The notes: generated from the letters alone by a model not told the origin. A stretch of DNA of 64,000 nucleotides from Hyphomonadaceae bacterium (GCA_016791425.1 JAEUMQ010000004.1:124001-188000); one strand, 5' to 3'. Shown: positions 19,500 through 27,427, counted from the stretch's first letter. A program made the numbers and translations.

Positions 19500-19612
19500 C
19501 GCTCCCCGGACGCCGCGCAGCGGCGATCCGGGGCCCATGTCGATGACGCGCTCCGAACGTTGAGGGAGCGACGCGTTGGGCCCCGGCTCTCGCTTCGCTC
19601 GGCCGGGGAGCG
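19500..19612. repeat. 113-bp interspersed palindromic element, copy 1
   Basis: The ends are CGCTCCCCGG (19500-19509) and CCGGGGAGCG (19603-19612), with an inner GGGCCCA/TGGGCCC pair and a GCCGCGCAGCGGC hairpin. The first 38 bases are identical to the start of the 119-bp copy inside tolB (34136-34254). This copy lies in the space between convergent Nudix and YCII genes. Confidence 0.85.
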
Positions 19613-19618
19613 GTGAAT

Positions 19619-19981
19619 TCAGAGCCCGTCCGGACCCGCCATCGGCCGCATCTCGCACACGCCCTCCCAGCCCTCGCCGTGCAGCTTGTGCAGCTCCATG
19701 AAGTCGAGCGCCGATTGCAGCGCCGCTTCGCGCGTGTCGAACTCGAAGATCGCGTAGCCGCCGATCACTTCCTTGGTTTCCGCGAACGGGCCGTCCGTGA
19801 CGCTGAGCTTGCCCTTGGAGAGCCGCACGCGCGCGCCCATCGCGCTCGGCGCAAGCCCGCCCATATCGACGAGCCGGCCCGACTTGGCGGCTTCCTGCGC
19901 GGCCTTGCCGATCGCCTCCATCAGCTGCGCAGGCGGCGGCTTCCCGGTCTCGGGGGCGAGGATCAGGTACATGTACTTCAT
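19619..19981 (-). CDS. YCII/DGPF domain protein
   Basis: A 120-residue YCII-related protein with the diagnostic TDGPFAETKEVIGGYAIFE segment (about residues 62-80) and an N-terminal MKYMYLILAPETG strand. The family has a ferredoxin-like fold and is often encoded near ECF sigma factors; none is present here. The biochemical role is unknown. Confidence 0.88.
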   Translation of the reverse strand: MKYMYLILAPETGKPPPAQLMEAIGKAAQEAAKSGRLVDMGGLAPSAMGARVRLSKGKLSVTDGPFAETKEVIGGYAIFEFDTREAALQSALDFMELHKLHGEGWEGVCEMRPMAGPDGL

Positions 19982-20128
19982 CCGTAAGGCTCCTTGCTTT
20001 CGCGCGCGGCGTCCGCGCGTCGCCCTGAGGACGCTTGCCGCCGACCCGACCCGACATTTTTCCTGCGCCTGTTTTCAGCAGGCGCCCGCGCGAACGATCC
20101 ATGAACCGAATCGCGCTATCGAGGCCCC

Positions 20129-21169
20129 ATGGCAGAATCCGCCGCCCGTCTCGTGACCGCCGACCGTCAGCCCGGCGAAGTCTATGACCGCGCCCTGCGC
20201 CCCACCGGCTTCGACGAGTTCACCGGCCAGAAGGCCGCCAAGGCCAACCTCAAGGTCTTCGTGGAGGCCGCGCGCGCGCGCGGCGAAGCCCTCGATCACA
20301 CGCTCCTCTTCGGTCCGCCCGGCCTCGGCAAGACGACGCTCGCGCAGATCCTCGCGCGCGAGCTTGGCGTCGGCTTCCGCGCCACCTCCGGCCCGGTGAT
20401 CGCGCGCGCCGGCGATCTTGCGGCGCTGCTGACCAATCTGGAGCCGCGCGACGTGCTCTTCATCGACGAGATCCATCGCCTCGCGCCGGCGGTGGAGGAG
20501 ATCCTCTATCCCGCGATGGAGGATTACCACATCGACCTCATCATCGGCGAAGGCCCCTCCGCGCGCTCCGTGCGCATCGACATCGCGCACTTCACGCTGG
20601 TCGGCGCCACGACGCGCGCGGGCCTCCTGGGCACGCCGCTGCGCGATCGCTTCGGCATTCCCGTGCGGCTCGATTTCTACACGCCCGAGGAGCTGGCCGG
20701 CATCGTCGCGCGCGCCGGCGCCAAATTGAATGCGCCGCTCACGGAGGAGGGCGCCGTCGAGATCGCCAAGCGCGCCCGCGGCACGCCGCGCGTGGCGATG
20801 CGCCTGTTGCGGCGCGTGCGCGATTTCTCCGACGCCGCCGGCGCCACGATCGACGCCAAGCTCGCCGATTCCGCGCTGAAGCGCCTCGAAGTGGATTCCG
20901 ACGGCCTCGACCTGCTGGACCGCCGCTATCTCACCGCGTTGGTGGAGACATATGGCGGCGGCCCGGTCGGCGTCGATACGCTGGCCGCCGCGCTCTCCGA
21001 AGCACGCGACGCGGTGGAGGACATGATCGAGCCTTACCTCATGCAGCAGGGCTTCGTGATGCGCACGCCTCGTGGCCGCTGCGCCGCGCCGCGCGCCTAT
21101 GAGCGCCTCGGCAAGAAGCCGCCGCCGATCGTCCCGCAAACCGGCGCGCTGTTCGACAGCGGCGAATAG
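20129..21169 (+). CDS. ruvB: Holliday junction branch migration helicase RuvB
   Basis: AAA+ motor that drives branch migration with RuvA. The 346-residue product has the N-terminal [11 protein letters not shown], Walker [13 protein letters not shown] (about residues 65-76), Walker B FIDEIHRL (about 113-120), GATTRAGLL sensor 1 and the C-terminal winged-helix DNA-binding region ([17 protein letters not shown], then [12 protein letters not shown]). It is complete and of normal length. In many alphaproteobacteria ybgC-tolQ follows directly; here 10.4 kb of accessory DNA intervenes, beginning with the reverse transcriptase locus. Confidence 0.97.
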   Translation: MAESAARLVTADRQPGEVYDRALRPTGFDEFTGQKAAKANLKVFVEAARARGEALDHTLLFGPPGLGKTTLAQILARELGVGFRATSGPVIARAGDLAALLTNLEPRDVLFIDEIHRLAPAVEEILYPAMEDYHIDLIIGEGPSARSVRIDIAHFTLVGATTRAGLLGTPLRDRFGIPVRLDFYTPEELAGIVARAGAKLNAPLTEEGAVEIAKRARGTPRVAMRLLRRVRDFSDAAGATIDAKLADSALKRLEVDSDGLDLLDRRYLTALVETYGGGPVGVDTLAAALSEARDAVEDMIEPYLMQQGFVMRTPRGRCAAPRAYERLGKKPPPIVPQTGALFDSGE

Positions 21170-21212
21170 CGCGCAATTGACTCGCTCACAGCGTGCCTTA
21201 CGGTGCAACCGC

Positions 21213-21359
21213 GGCGAGCGCTTCAAGCTTCCCGGCGAAAGCTTGGGATCTCTGGGGCTACCCCAGGGGCTCATCGAACTCGGACCATACGTTGCGTGAT
21301 CCCCGGTAGGCTGTGCCTACGTTCGATCACGCCAGACAAGACGCGTTGGAGCGCTCGCC
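21213..21359 (+). ncRNA. candidate retron msr-msd RNA
   Basis: A 147-base region just upstream of the reverse transcriptase. It is bounded by a perfect 10-bp inverted repeat, GGCGAGCGCT (21213-21222) and AGCGCTCGCC (21350-21359), like the a1/a2 repeats of retrons. Inside are three perfect hairpins: CAAGCTT/AAGCTTG (21224-21245), CTGGGG/CCCCAG with a 3-base loop (21252-21266), and a two-part stem with GCGTGATC (21294-21301)/GATCACGC (21325-21332) enclosing GTAGGC/GCCTAC (21306-21320). The first two would be msr stem-loops and the last the msd hairpin. The a2 arm ends 15 bases before the RT start codon. The branch G and msDNA ends are not determined. Confidence 0.6.
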
Positions 21360-21374
21360 CGCAAAGGTCCGTCG

Positions 21375-22691
21375 ATGGCCTCAAGCACGACGATTGCCAA
21401 GGGCCTGGCCGCTGCGTTGGTCGCTGGCGTGTGGACCGAGCGCGCGTTGCTGGCGCGCTGCGAAGGGTTTCTCGGCGCCGCGACGCGGGCATCCCAAAAG
21501 AAGCTCATCTCGGCGTTGCTCGTCCGGGCCTATGATCGTTACCCGCATTCGCCAGCATCATTGGTGCGTTGGCTTCTGCGATCGCCGGCCTTCGAGCGCG
21601 CCGCCGCGCCTCTGCTGCGCGCAGGCCCCAAGCCTCCCGTAGTCCTGAAGCCGCCGCTCTTCTGGCCCGCGCCGCCCCTCGCTGGACTGGACGTTCCCAA
21701 GCTCGCGACGCCGCGAGATTTGGCTGATTGGCTGGAGATTTCCGTCGAACAACTGGATTGGTTCGCCTGTGCGAAGCGTCAGGCCATCGCTTTGTCGTTT
21801 CCGAAGCTTCGCCACTACGAGTGCGCGCTCGTTCGCAAGCGTTCGGGCGGCTCGCGCCTCATCGAAGCTCCGCGGCGACGGCTGAAGGCGATCCAACGAC
21901 GCCTGCTGCGCGAGGTACTCGACCATGTACCCACGAGTGATCGCGCCTATGGCTTTGTGCGTGGCCGCTCCTGCATCGACGGCGCGCAAGTCCACGCCGC
22001 CGAGGAGGTCGTCGTCACGCTCGACTTGCAGCGCTTCTTTCAGAGCATTGCCGCGAGGCGCGTGCACGCGACCTTTCGCGGCATCGGATATCCTTGGGCC
22101 GTCGCAAGACTGCTGACGGGCCTGTGCACGACGCGCGCGCCCAGCTGGGGATTTGCCGATGTTCCGTACACTGAGTTCGACTGGCGCGCGCGCAAGATGC
22201 TGGAAGCGCCGCACCTGCCTCAAGGCGCGCCTACCTCGCCCACGCTCGCGAACCTTGCCGCGTGGCGGCTCGATCGGCGTCTGGCCGGGCTCGCGCGGCG
22301 GCTGGATGCGAACTACACGCGCTACGCGGATGATCTCGCGTTCTCGGGTCGACGGAACATTGCCTCACCAACGTTCCTCCGTGCCGTCGGCGAAATCGTC
22401 GTGGACGAGGGCTTTGTCCTCAACCGACCCAAGACGCACATCATGCGCAGGGGCGCGCGCCAGGAGGTGACAGGGATCGTCGTCAACGAACACGTCAACC
22501 TGCCGCGGGATGCCTACGACGCGCTCAAGGCGACGCTTCACAATTGCATTCGAAACGGCGCCGCCGTGGAAAACCGTGACGGCCACACCGACTTTCGCGC
22601 GCATCTCGACGGGCGCATCGGCTGGGCCGAAACGGTCAATCCGCATCGTGGCGCGCGGCTGCGCGCGATGTTCGAACGCATCACGTGGTGA
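21375..22691 (+). CDS. retron-type RNA-directed DNA polymerase
   Basis: A 438-residue reverse transcriptase. Palm motifs are VVVTLDLQRFF (first catalytic Asp, 217), LPQGAPTSPTLANL (281-294) and YTRYADDLAFSG (314-325, catalytic Asp pair 319-320). VTGIVVN (365-371) follows, and NPHRGARLRAMFERI is near the end. QGAPTSP plus the VTG motif are typical of retron enzymes rather than group II intron or DGR enzymes. GAQVHAA (203-209) approximates the retron NAxxH motif. About 110 residues precede the usual N-terminal region (TPRDLADWLEIS), an extension that recalls my memory of the long myxobacterial retron enzymes. AAAGG lies 7 bases before the ATG. No effector gene is adjacent. Confidence 0.93.
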   Translation: MASSTTIAKGLAAALVAGVWTERALLARCEGFLGAATRASQKKLISALLVRAYDRYPHSPASLVRWLLRSPAFERAAAPLLRAGPKPPVVLKPPLFWPAPPLAGLDVPKLATPRDLADWLEISVEQLDWFACAKRQAIALSFPKLRHYECALVRKRSGGSRLIEAPRRRLKAIQRRLLREVLDHVPTSDRAYGFVRGRSCIDGAQVHAAEEVVVTLDLQRFFQSIAARRVHATFRGIGYPWAVARLLTGLCTTRAPSWGFADVPYTEFDWRARKMLEAPHLPQGAPTSPTLANLAAWRLDRRLAGLARRLDANYTRYADDLAFSGRRNIASPTFLRAVGEIVVDEGFVLNRPKTHIMRRGARQEVTGIVVNEHVNLPRDAYDALKATLHNCIRNGAAVENRDGHTDFRAHLDGRIGWAETVNPHRGARLRAMFERITW

Positions 22692-22713
22692 TCGCTCCTG
22701 AGCGAATGGGAGG

Positions 22714-22797
22714 ACGGGGTGCGCGAGACGCGCAGCTAGCAACAAGGAAGTGGGTTCCGTGTTTCCACGGATTGGGTTTTGCGTTCGCGCACCCCGT
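22714..22797. other. strong inverted repeat just downstream of the reverse transcriptase
   Basis: ACGGGGTGCGCGA (22714-22726) pairs perfectly with TCGCGCACCCCGT (22785-22797). After one bulged G the stem continues with ACGC (22728-22731)/GCGT (22781-22784), giving 17 bp. The loop contains a second perfect hairpin, TCCGTG/CACGGA with a TTTC loop (22756-22771). There is no T run, so it does not look like a simple terminator. It starts 23 bases after the RT stop codon and could be part of the retron, a transcript-end structure or an unrelated repeat. Confidence 0.65.
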
Positions 22798-23322
22798 ACG
22801 GTTCGTCTGTGCGACCGGCCGTCCGCATGAAGCGTTCGAGGCGAGCCAGGGACCATGAGCATTCAAGATACGCAACGCGGCGACTTGCGAAGGTTCGTCC
22901 CTTCTTTTCCTCCGCCTCCGGACTTATTGACGATGCCGGAATGGGAGAGCCGGGCCGCGGGCTCTGGGAATCTGGACACGCTTAGCGCCTTGCGGCGGTC
23001 CCGGTCGGCGTGCGGGCCTCGCTCCAATGCGAGGGATCCGGATTCCGGCTTTCCTTCATCTTGCCGGGCCGATCGGGTCCGCCTCGCGGCTTTCCCGACC
23101 ATCACGCTCAAACCGTTCCGCGCGTCCTCGTAAGCTTGGATCCTTATCGCCTCCCGTCGGCGCGCGGTGAGGCAAGATTAGCGCCGGCTCGGGCCCCGTC
23201 GGATAGATTTTCGTCCGCCTACTGATTTCATGGGGAATTTGCGGCTTTCGGGCGGGGATTTGCCCGCGCCCGTCCCCCTATTTTTCGGCGCGCCGCCGCC
23301 GTCCGGGCCGGGCGCGCCGCTT
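22798..23322. other. non-coding stretch between RT locus and Rieske gene
   Basis: About 525 bases without a convincing gene; the short open frames here match no pattern I know. Small hairpins are visible, for example CCTCGC/GCGAGG around 23018-23035 and GAGCC/GGCTC around 22947-22965. The region lies between genes that converge on it. It may be decayed sequence from an earlier insertion. Confidence 0.4.
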
Positions 23323-24444
23323 CTAGTCCCCGGCCTGCGCCTCAACGCGGCGCTGCAGCTCCTTCATCATCAGAAGCCGCGCCTTGTCGCTGCGGACGGC
23401 GATGAGCGTGCGCGGATCGACGCCTTCCAGGCGCGCCTGCTGCGCCTCGACCATATCGACGTCCTCCTGGATGATCTTGTCCAGCACCGAGAGGCGCTGC
23501 TTGGCGCGCGCCGGGTCGGGCTCGGCGCCGTCCGCGCCGTCATAGAAATAGAAGCTCGACGATGCGGTGGACGGCGTGATCGCGTGCAGCATCTTGTCCT
23601 TGAGGTCCCCGCCGCGCTCTTCGATCACGCCCGTGCCGACCCGGCCCCATCCCGAATTCTGCCGCACCACGGCCGGCGCCACGAACTCGAACTCGCTCCA
23701 TCGATCGAGCCGTTCGGCGCTTCCGAAGCGCGCGACATAGCGCCCCGGCGGCGCCACGTTGCGCATTGTGCGCACGAACCGCATGCCGGTTTCCGTGCGC
23801 GAGACGGAGACCTCGTCGGTCGCGTGGTCGGCCGCATCGCCGCCGATGGAATCGGCGTGCACGTAGGCAAGATGCGTGAGGTCCATCAGGTTCTGGATCA
23901 TCAGGCTGTAATTGCACCGCATCGGGATCACGCCCTGATGCCGCGGCCAGCGGAAGAAGTCGTCGTCTCCCCCGAAGTCCGGAACCGCGTGCGATGCGGC
24001 CAGTTGCGGATCGCCCATCCAGATCCAGACATGCTCGGCGCGCACCTCGATCGGGTACGCGTGCACGCACGCGGCCGGCGGGATGATCTCCTGGCCTGGA
24101 ATCTCCACGCAGCGCCCATCGGCGTCGAACGCCAGGCCGTGATAGCCGCATTGGATGTTGGCCCCGACGAGCTTGCCGCGCGACAGCGGCGCCCCGACAT
24201 GCGGGCAGCGGTCCTCCAGCGCCGCGACGCGCCCGTCGCCGCGCCGGAAGAGCACGACGGGCTCGTCAAGCAGCGTGCGCGCCAAGATGCCTGCATCGAG
24301 CTCGTGCGCGAAGCAGGCGAGATGCCAGGCGTTGCGGATATGCGGCGCGCCGGGCCGCCATGCGCCGTCCTCGCTCTCGCGCCAGGCGCCGTCGCGGATT
24401 TCGCGGATGCTGGGCGGCGCCGGCCGCCGGTCGGTGTTTCTCAT
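23323..24444 (-). CDS. Rieske [2Fe-2S] aromatic ring-hydroxylating oxygenase, alpha-type
   Basis: A 373-residue oxygenase of the vanillate O-demethylase/toluene-sulfonate group. The Rieske cluster ligands are in CPHVGAPLS (C-x-H) and CGYHGLAF (C-x-x-H) around residues 78-102. The mononuclear iron site is in NLMDLTHLAYVHADS (D-x2-H-x4-H, about 187-201). The substrate is not predictable; O-demethylation or ring hydroxylation are usual. No reductase gene is visible nearby, so electrons must come from elsewhere. It lies on the same strand as the SRPBCC/VOC genes upstream. Confidence 0.92.
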   Translation of the reverse strand: MRNTDRRPAPPSIREIRDGAWRESEDGAWRPGAPHIRNAWHLACFAHELDAGILARTLLDEPVVLFRRGDGRVAALEDRCPHVGAPLSRGKLVGANIQCGYHGLAFDADGRCVEIPGQEIIPPAACVHAYPIEVRAEHVWIWMGDPQLAASHAVPDFGGDDDFFRWPRHQGVIPMRCNYSLMIQNLMDLTHLAYVHADSIGGDAADHATDEVSVSRTETGMRFVRTMRNVAPPGRYVARFGSAERLDRWSEFEFVAPAVVRQNSGWGRVGTGVIEERGGDLKDKMLHAITPSTASSSFYFYDGADGAEPDPARAKQRLSVLDKIIQEDVDMVEAQQARLEGVDPRTLIAVRSDKARLLMMKELQRRVEAQAGD

Positions 24445-24522
24445 GTCCTCCCCGGATCTGCGTCGCAGACTAGATTGGCCGCGCCGCGGAGATAAGGGGG
24501 GTGCGGTTGTATCGCCGGGGCG

Positions 24523-24966
24523 CTATTTCTTGCCCGGCCCGCCGATGCTCCAGGAATGCCCGAATGGGTCGGTGAGCTGGCCGTAGCGGTCGCCCCAGAA
24601 CTGATCGGCGATCGGCATCTTCACCCTTGCGCCGGCCTTCACGGCGCGGTTCCACCATTTGTCCGCGTCATCGACCTGCAGATGCACCGTGACGCCGACC
24701 GGCTTGGGGGCCTTGGCGTCGCCGAAATGGTCGCTCATCAGCACATTGCCGCCATTGATCCGGATGTGCGCGTGCATGAGCTTCTTGCCGTCCTGGCCCG
24801 GCATCCGCATCACTTCCTCCGCGCCGAACGCCTTGCCATAGAAAGCGATCGCCTTGGCGGCGCCGTCGATCGTGAGATAGGGCGCGAGCCCGACGATCGA
24901 TTGGCTGGCCGGCGCCTTCTTCGCAGCGGCTTTCTTGGCGGGAACCTTCTTGGCGGCTTTCGCCAT
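24523..24966 (-). CDS. VOC (PhnB/glyoxalase-like) protein with Lys/Ala-rich N-terminal tail
   Basis: A 147-residue VOC-superfamily protein of the PhnB group: LAPYLTIDGAAKAIAFYGKAFGAEE, then HAHIRINGGNVLMSD and a C-terminal WGDRYGQLTDPFGHSWSIG with the usual His. The first 23 residues are a Lys/Ala/Pro-rich, histone H1-like tail (AKKVPAKKAAAKKAPA) that most PhnB proteins lack and that could bind nucleic acid. It follows the three SRPBCC genes on the same strand, a typical pairing of uncharacterised small-molecule-binding proteins. Confidence 0.88.
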   Translation of the reverse strand: MAKAAKKVPAKKAAAKKAPASQSIVGLAPYLTIDGAAKAIAFYGKAFGAEEVMRMPGQDGKKLMHAHIRINGGNVLMSDHFGDAKAPKPVGVTVHLQVDDADKWWNRAVKAGARVKMPIADQFWGDRYGQLTDPFGHSWSIGGPGKK

Positions 24967-25019
24967 GGGGGGCGCTCCTATGGTGATGGGCGCCTTCTAC
25001 ACCGCGCCCGCCGGCCCGG

Positions 25020-25484
25020 CTACGCGTTGCTTGCCGCGCGCCAAGCCTTCGACATCGCCATCGGCGCGCCCTGTTCCAGATAGGTCTTCATGTTGGAGAG
25101 GATGGTCGGCCAGCCGCCCGAGATCTTCGCCAGCACCTTGCTGCCCTCCGGGAAGCCTTCGTGCATCACGGTGAGCTTCGTCGCGCCGTGGAAATCGTCG
25201 AGCAGGTAGGTGACCTTCGTCGGCGGCTCCGGCGCCTCCATGCTATCGACATAGAACGTCATCACCAGCTTCTTCGGCGCATCGATCTCCAGCACCTCGC
25301 CCGAATGCTGCAGCGAATTGTCCGTGTCCATGCGGAACTCGACGCGCGCGCCTTGCCTCCAGTCCGACTGCACGGCGCGTCCGCCCCAGAAATGCCGCGT
25401 GTGCTCGCCCTTGGTGAGCGCCTCCCAGACCTTCGCCTTCGGAGCTTCGATCAGGATCACATAGACGAACTCAGGCTTGCTCAT
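25020..25484 (-). CDS. SRPBCC (AHSA1-type) protein 1
   Basis: A 154-residue START/Bet v1-like (AHSA1/SRPBCC) protein, with FVYVILIEAPKAKVWEALT at the start, LEIDAPKKLVMTFY in the middle and a long C-terminal helix region (GGWPTILSNMKTYLEQG). The family forms a hydrophobic pocket; the ligand is unknown. It is the third of three related genes read leftward from the ArsR regulator, and probably the product of tandem duplication. Confidence 0.9.
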   Translation of the reverse strand: MSKPEFVYVILIEAPKAKVWEALTKGEHTRHFWGGRAVQSDWRQGARVEFRMDTDNSLQHSGEVLEIDAPKKLVMTFYVDSMEAPEPPTKVTYLLDDFHGATKLTVMHEGFPEGSKVLAKISGGWPTILSNMKTYLEQGAPMAMSKAWRAASNA

Positions 25485-25507
25485 GGATCACCTTTTCTTG
25501 TTTGTGT

Positions 25508-25984
25508 TCACGCCGGCGGCTTCATCTCGACGGCGAAGCCCTCGCCGGTTTCGAGCACGCTCTTCAGGATCGAGAGGATGAGCGGCCAGCCCTGCTTGCC
25601 GCCTTGATAGAACTTGCGCGGGATCGGCTTCGGCTGGTGCTGCGTCATCGTCAGCCGCACCACCTCGCCGAGCGGTTCGATCTCGTAGGTGATGAAGGCC
25701 GGCGAAAGCTTGCGCGCCTCCTCGAAGAAGAGGACGCGCCAGGAGAGCCTGAGCTTCCGCGGCGGATCGCATTCGAGCACCTCGCCTTCGTCGTGCACGC
25801 TGCCGTCCGGGCTTTTGAACGCCCAGCCGCCGCCGACTTTCCAATCGCCCTCGATCGAGAGCCCGAAGAACATCTTGCGTGAGAAGGCCGCGCTGGTGAG
25901 CGCCTCCCACGCCTTTTCCGGCGTCGTCTTGATGTACGTGACATAGACGACGTCCGGCGGAACGATGAGATCTTCGCCGCTCAT
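25508..25984 (-). CDS. SRPBCC (AHSA1-type) protein 2
   Basis: A 158-residue SRPBCC protein, with VVYVTYIKTTPEKAWEALTS, VLECDPPRKLRLSWRVLFFEE and GWPLILSILKSVLETGE marking the fold. It is related to its neighbours on both sides. The gap to the upstream gene is 10 bases and to the downstream gene 23 bases, consistent with one transcript controlled by the ArsR repressor. Confidence 0.9.
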   Translation of the reverse strand: MSGEDLIVPPDVVYVTYIKTTPEKAWEALTSAAFSRKMFFGLSIEGDWKVGGGWAFKSPDGSVHDEGEVLECDPPRKLRLSWRVLFFEEARKLSPAFITYEIEPLGEVVRLTMTQHQPKPIPRKFYQGGKQGWPLILSILKSVLETGEGFAVEMKPPA

Positions 25985-25994
25985 GATCGCGCGC

Positions 25995-26450
25995 CTATGC
26001 CCGCTTCTGGCGCATGTGCGCGAGGGAATCGCCCGTCTCCAGGAGGCTCTTCACGCTGGAGAGGATCGCCGGCCAGCCGTTCGACACCGCCTTGATGAGT
26101 TCCGAATCGTCCTTGTCGCTTTCGTGCGTCACCGTGAACTTCACACCGCCGTCGATGGTCTCGATCTCGTAGGTGCAGCGCGCATGGCCTTCCGCGCGCA
26201 GCTCCGGCCTGAACTCGTTGCGCCAGGAGAGCACGAGCTTCCGCGGCCGGTCGATCTCCAGGATCTCGCCGCTGTCGGCGGCGCGCCCGTCCGCGAACAT
26301 GAGCGTCCACGCCGCGCCTTCCGTCCAATCGCTTTCCTGGTGCGTGCCGCCCCAGGTCTGCCGCGTGAACTCCGGGTTGGTGAGCGCGTCCCAGAGCTTC
26401 TCCGGCGTCGTGCGGATATAGATCACATAGACGAAACGGCTACCCATCAT
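25995..26450 (-). CDS. SRPBCC (AHSA1-type) protein 3
   Basis: A 151-residue SRPBCC protein, with FVYVIYIRTTPEKLWDALTN, LEIDRPRKLVLSWR and NGWPAILSSVKSLLETGDSL. Its start codon overlaps the end of the ArsR gene by 11 bases, so regulator and first enzyme-like protein are translationally coupled. ArsR-SRPBCC pairs of this kind are common in proteobacteria and are usually autoregulated. Confidence 0.9.
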   Translation of the reverse strand: MMGSRFVYVIYIRTTPEKLWDALTNPEFTRQTWGGTHQESDWTEGAAWTLMFADGRAADSGEILEIDRPRKLVLSWRNEFRPELRAEGHARCTYEIETIDGGVKFTVTHESDKDDSELIKAVSNGWPAILSSVKSLLETGDSLAHMRQKRA

Positions 26451-26760
26451 CGTTCTCCAGACTGCGCTTCAGGTCCGCCAGCGCCTTGAGGCGCCCGCGC
26501 TCGTACTTTCCGATCCAGCGTTCGCCGATCTCGTTGATGGGCACGGGGTTGAGATAGTGCAGCTTCTCCCGGCCGCGCTTCACGCTCGCGACGAGGTTCG
26601 CGTCCTCCAGAACCGCCAGATGTTTGGTGATCGCCTGCCGGCTCATCTCCCAGCCTCCGCAGAGCTCGCTCAAGGTCTGTCCGTTCCGCTTGAAGAGGCG
26701 GTCGAGCAGCACCCGGCGGGTCGGGTCCGCCAGCGCCTTGAACACGAGATCCATGCTCAT
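26440..26760 (-). CDS. ArsR family repressor
   Basis: A 106-residue winged-helix regulator, with MDLVFKALADPTRRVLLDRL, GQTLSELCGGWEMSRQAITKHLAVLEDANL (recognition helix around SRQAITKHL) and wing VKRGREKLHYLN. It lacks the Cys pair of metal-sensing ArsR proteins and belongs to the group paired with SRPBCC genes. The ATG at 26760 is preceded by AAGAGG, and the much longer open frame upstream is not conserved in style. A perfect palindrome 16 bases upstream (26776-26791) is the likely operator. Confidence 0.9.
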   Translation of the reverse strand: MSMDLVFKALADPTRRVLLDRLFKRNGQTLSELCGGWEMSRQAITKHLAVLEDANLVASVKRGREKLHYLNPVPINEIGERWIGKYERGRLKALADLKRSLENDDG

Positions 26761-26775
26761 CTGGCCTCTTAATAA

Positions 26776-26791
26776 GCAACCAAAAGGTTGC
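26776..26791. promoter_or_regulatory. probable ArsR operator palindrome
   Basis: GCAACC-AAAA-GGTTGC is a perfect inverted repeat located 16 bases upstream of the ArsR start codon, in the divergent region shared with the MaoC-like gene. Its size and position fit an autoregulatory site of the ArsR/SRPBCC type. Confidence 0.7.
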
Positions 26792-26944
26792 ATGTCAAGC
26801 GCCAAGCGCAGGGCGCGGGCGGCCGTAGTTTCGCGAGCGGCAACCAAAGGCCTGCGGCCGGCGCTTGCCTTCCGGGCGGGGAGAAAGCTCTGTGCGCGGC
26901 GCGCCTCTTGCAGCGCCACGGTTAAGGACAAAGGTAGGGAACGC

Positions 26945-27427
26945 ATGCTGACCGAGCTGGAGCAGGCGCAGGAGGAAGGGGAGGCGGCGATGACGCTGCC
27001 GCCGTTCCAGACGCTTTATTTCGAGGATCTGCAGGTCGGCTTGACCGAGACCTATTCCAAGACAGTGAAATCATCCGACGTCGTCGGGTTCGCCGAGATC
27101 TCCGGCGACCGCAATCCGATCCACCTCTCCGAGCACTTCGCCGCCAAGACCCCGTTCGGCGGCCGCATCGCGCACGGCCTCTATACCGCGAGCCTCATCT
27201 CCGCGGTGATCGGCACGCGCCTGCCGGGCCCTGGCGCGATCTACATCTCCCAGACGCTGAACTTCAAAGCCCCGGTGCGCATTGGCGACGTGGTCGAGGC
27301 GAGCGTCGAGGTCACCGAGCTCTCCGAGCGCGGCAATCGCGCCAAGCTCGCCTGCCGGTGCAAGGTCGGCGAGACGGTCGTGCTGGAGGGCGAAGCGCTG
27401 GTGAAGGTTCCTTCGCGCCCGGCCTAA
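26945..27427 (+). CDS. MaoC-like (R)-specific enoyl-CoA hydratase
   Basis: A hot-dog-fold dehydratase of about 160 residues. The catalytic Asp/His motif is in FAEISGDRNPIHLSEHFAA, followed by FGGRIAHGLYTASLIS. This resembles the PhaJ type, which supplies (R)-3-hydroxyacyl-CoA. Two starts are possible: ATG at 26945, or ATG at 26990 with a better ribosome site (AAGGGGAGG, 5-base spacing) and a closer fit to the family N-terminus. The gene is divergent from the ArsR operon. Its last 4 bases overlap the end of the convergent copper-associated gene. Confidence 0.88.
   Translation: MLTELEQAQEEGEAAMTLPPFQTLYFEDLQVGLTETYSKTVKSSDVVGFAEISGDRNPIHLSEHFAAKTPFGGRIAHGLYTASLISAVIGTRLPGPGAIYISQTLNFKAPVRIGDVVEASVEVTELSERGNRAKLACRCKVGETVVLEGEALVKVPSRPA

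Noticed and set aside
21375..22691. Group II intron or diversity-generating retroelement as the source of the RT
   Set aside because: No maturase/endonuclease domain or intron RNA domain V/VI is seen, no variable-repeat pair or target gene, and the QGAPTSP and VTG motifs point to retrons.
22714..22797. Classical intrinsic terminator for the RT gene
   Set aside because: The stem is strong, but the loop is about 50 bases and no T run follows on either side.
22855..23133. 92-codon frame downstream of the RT as a retron effector
   Set aside because: Composition and lack of any fold or ribosome site suggest chance.
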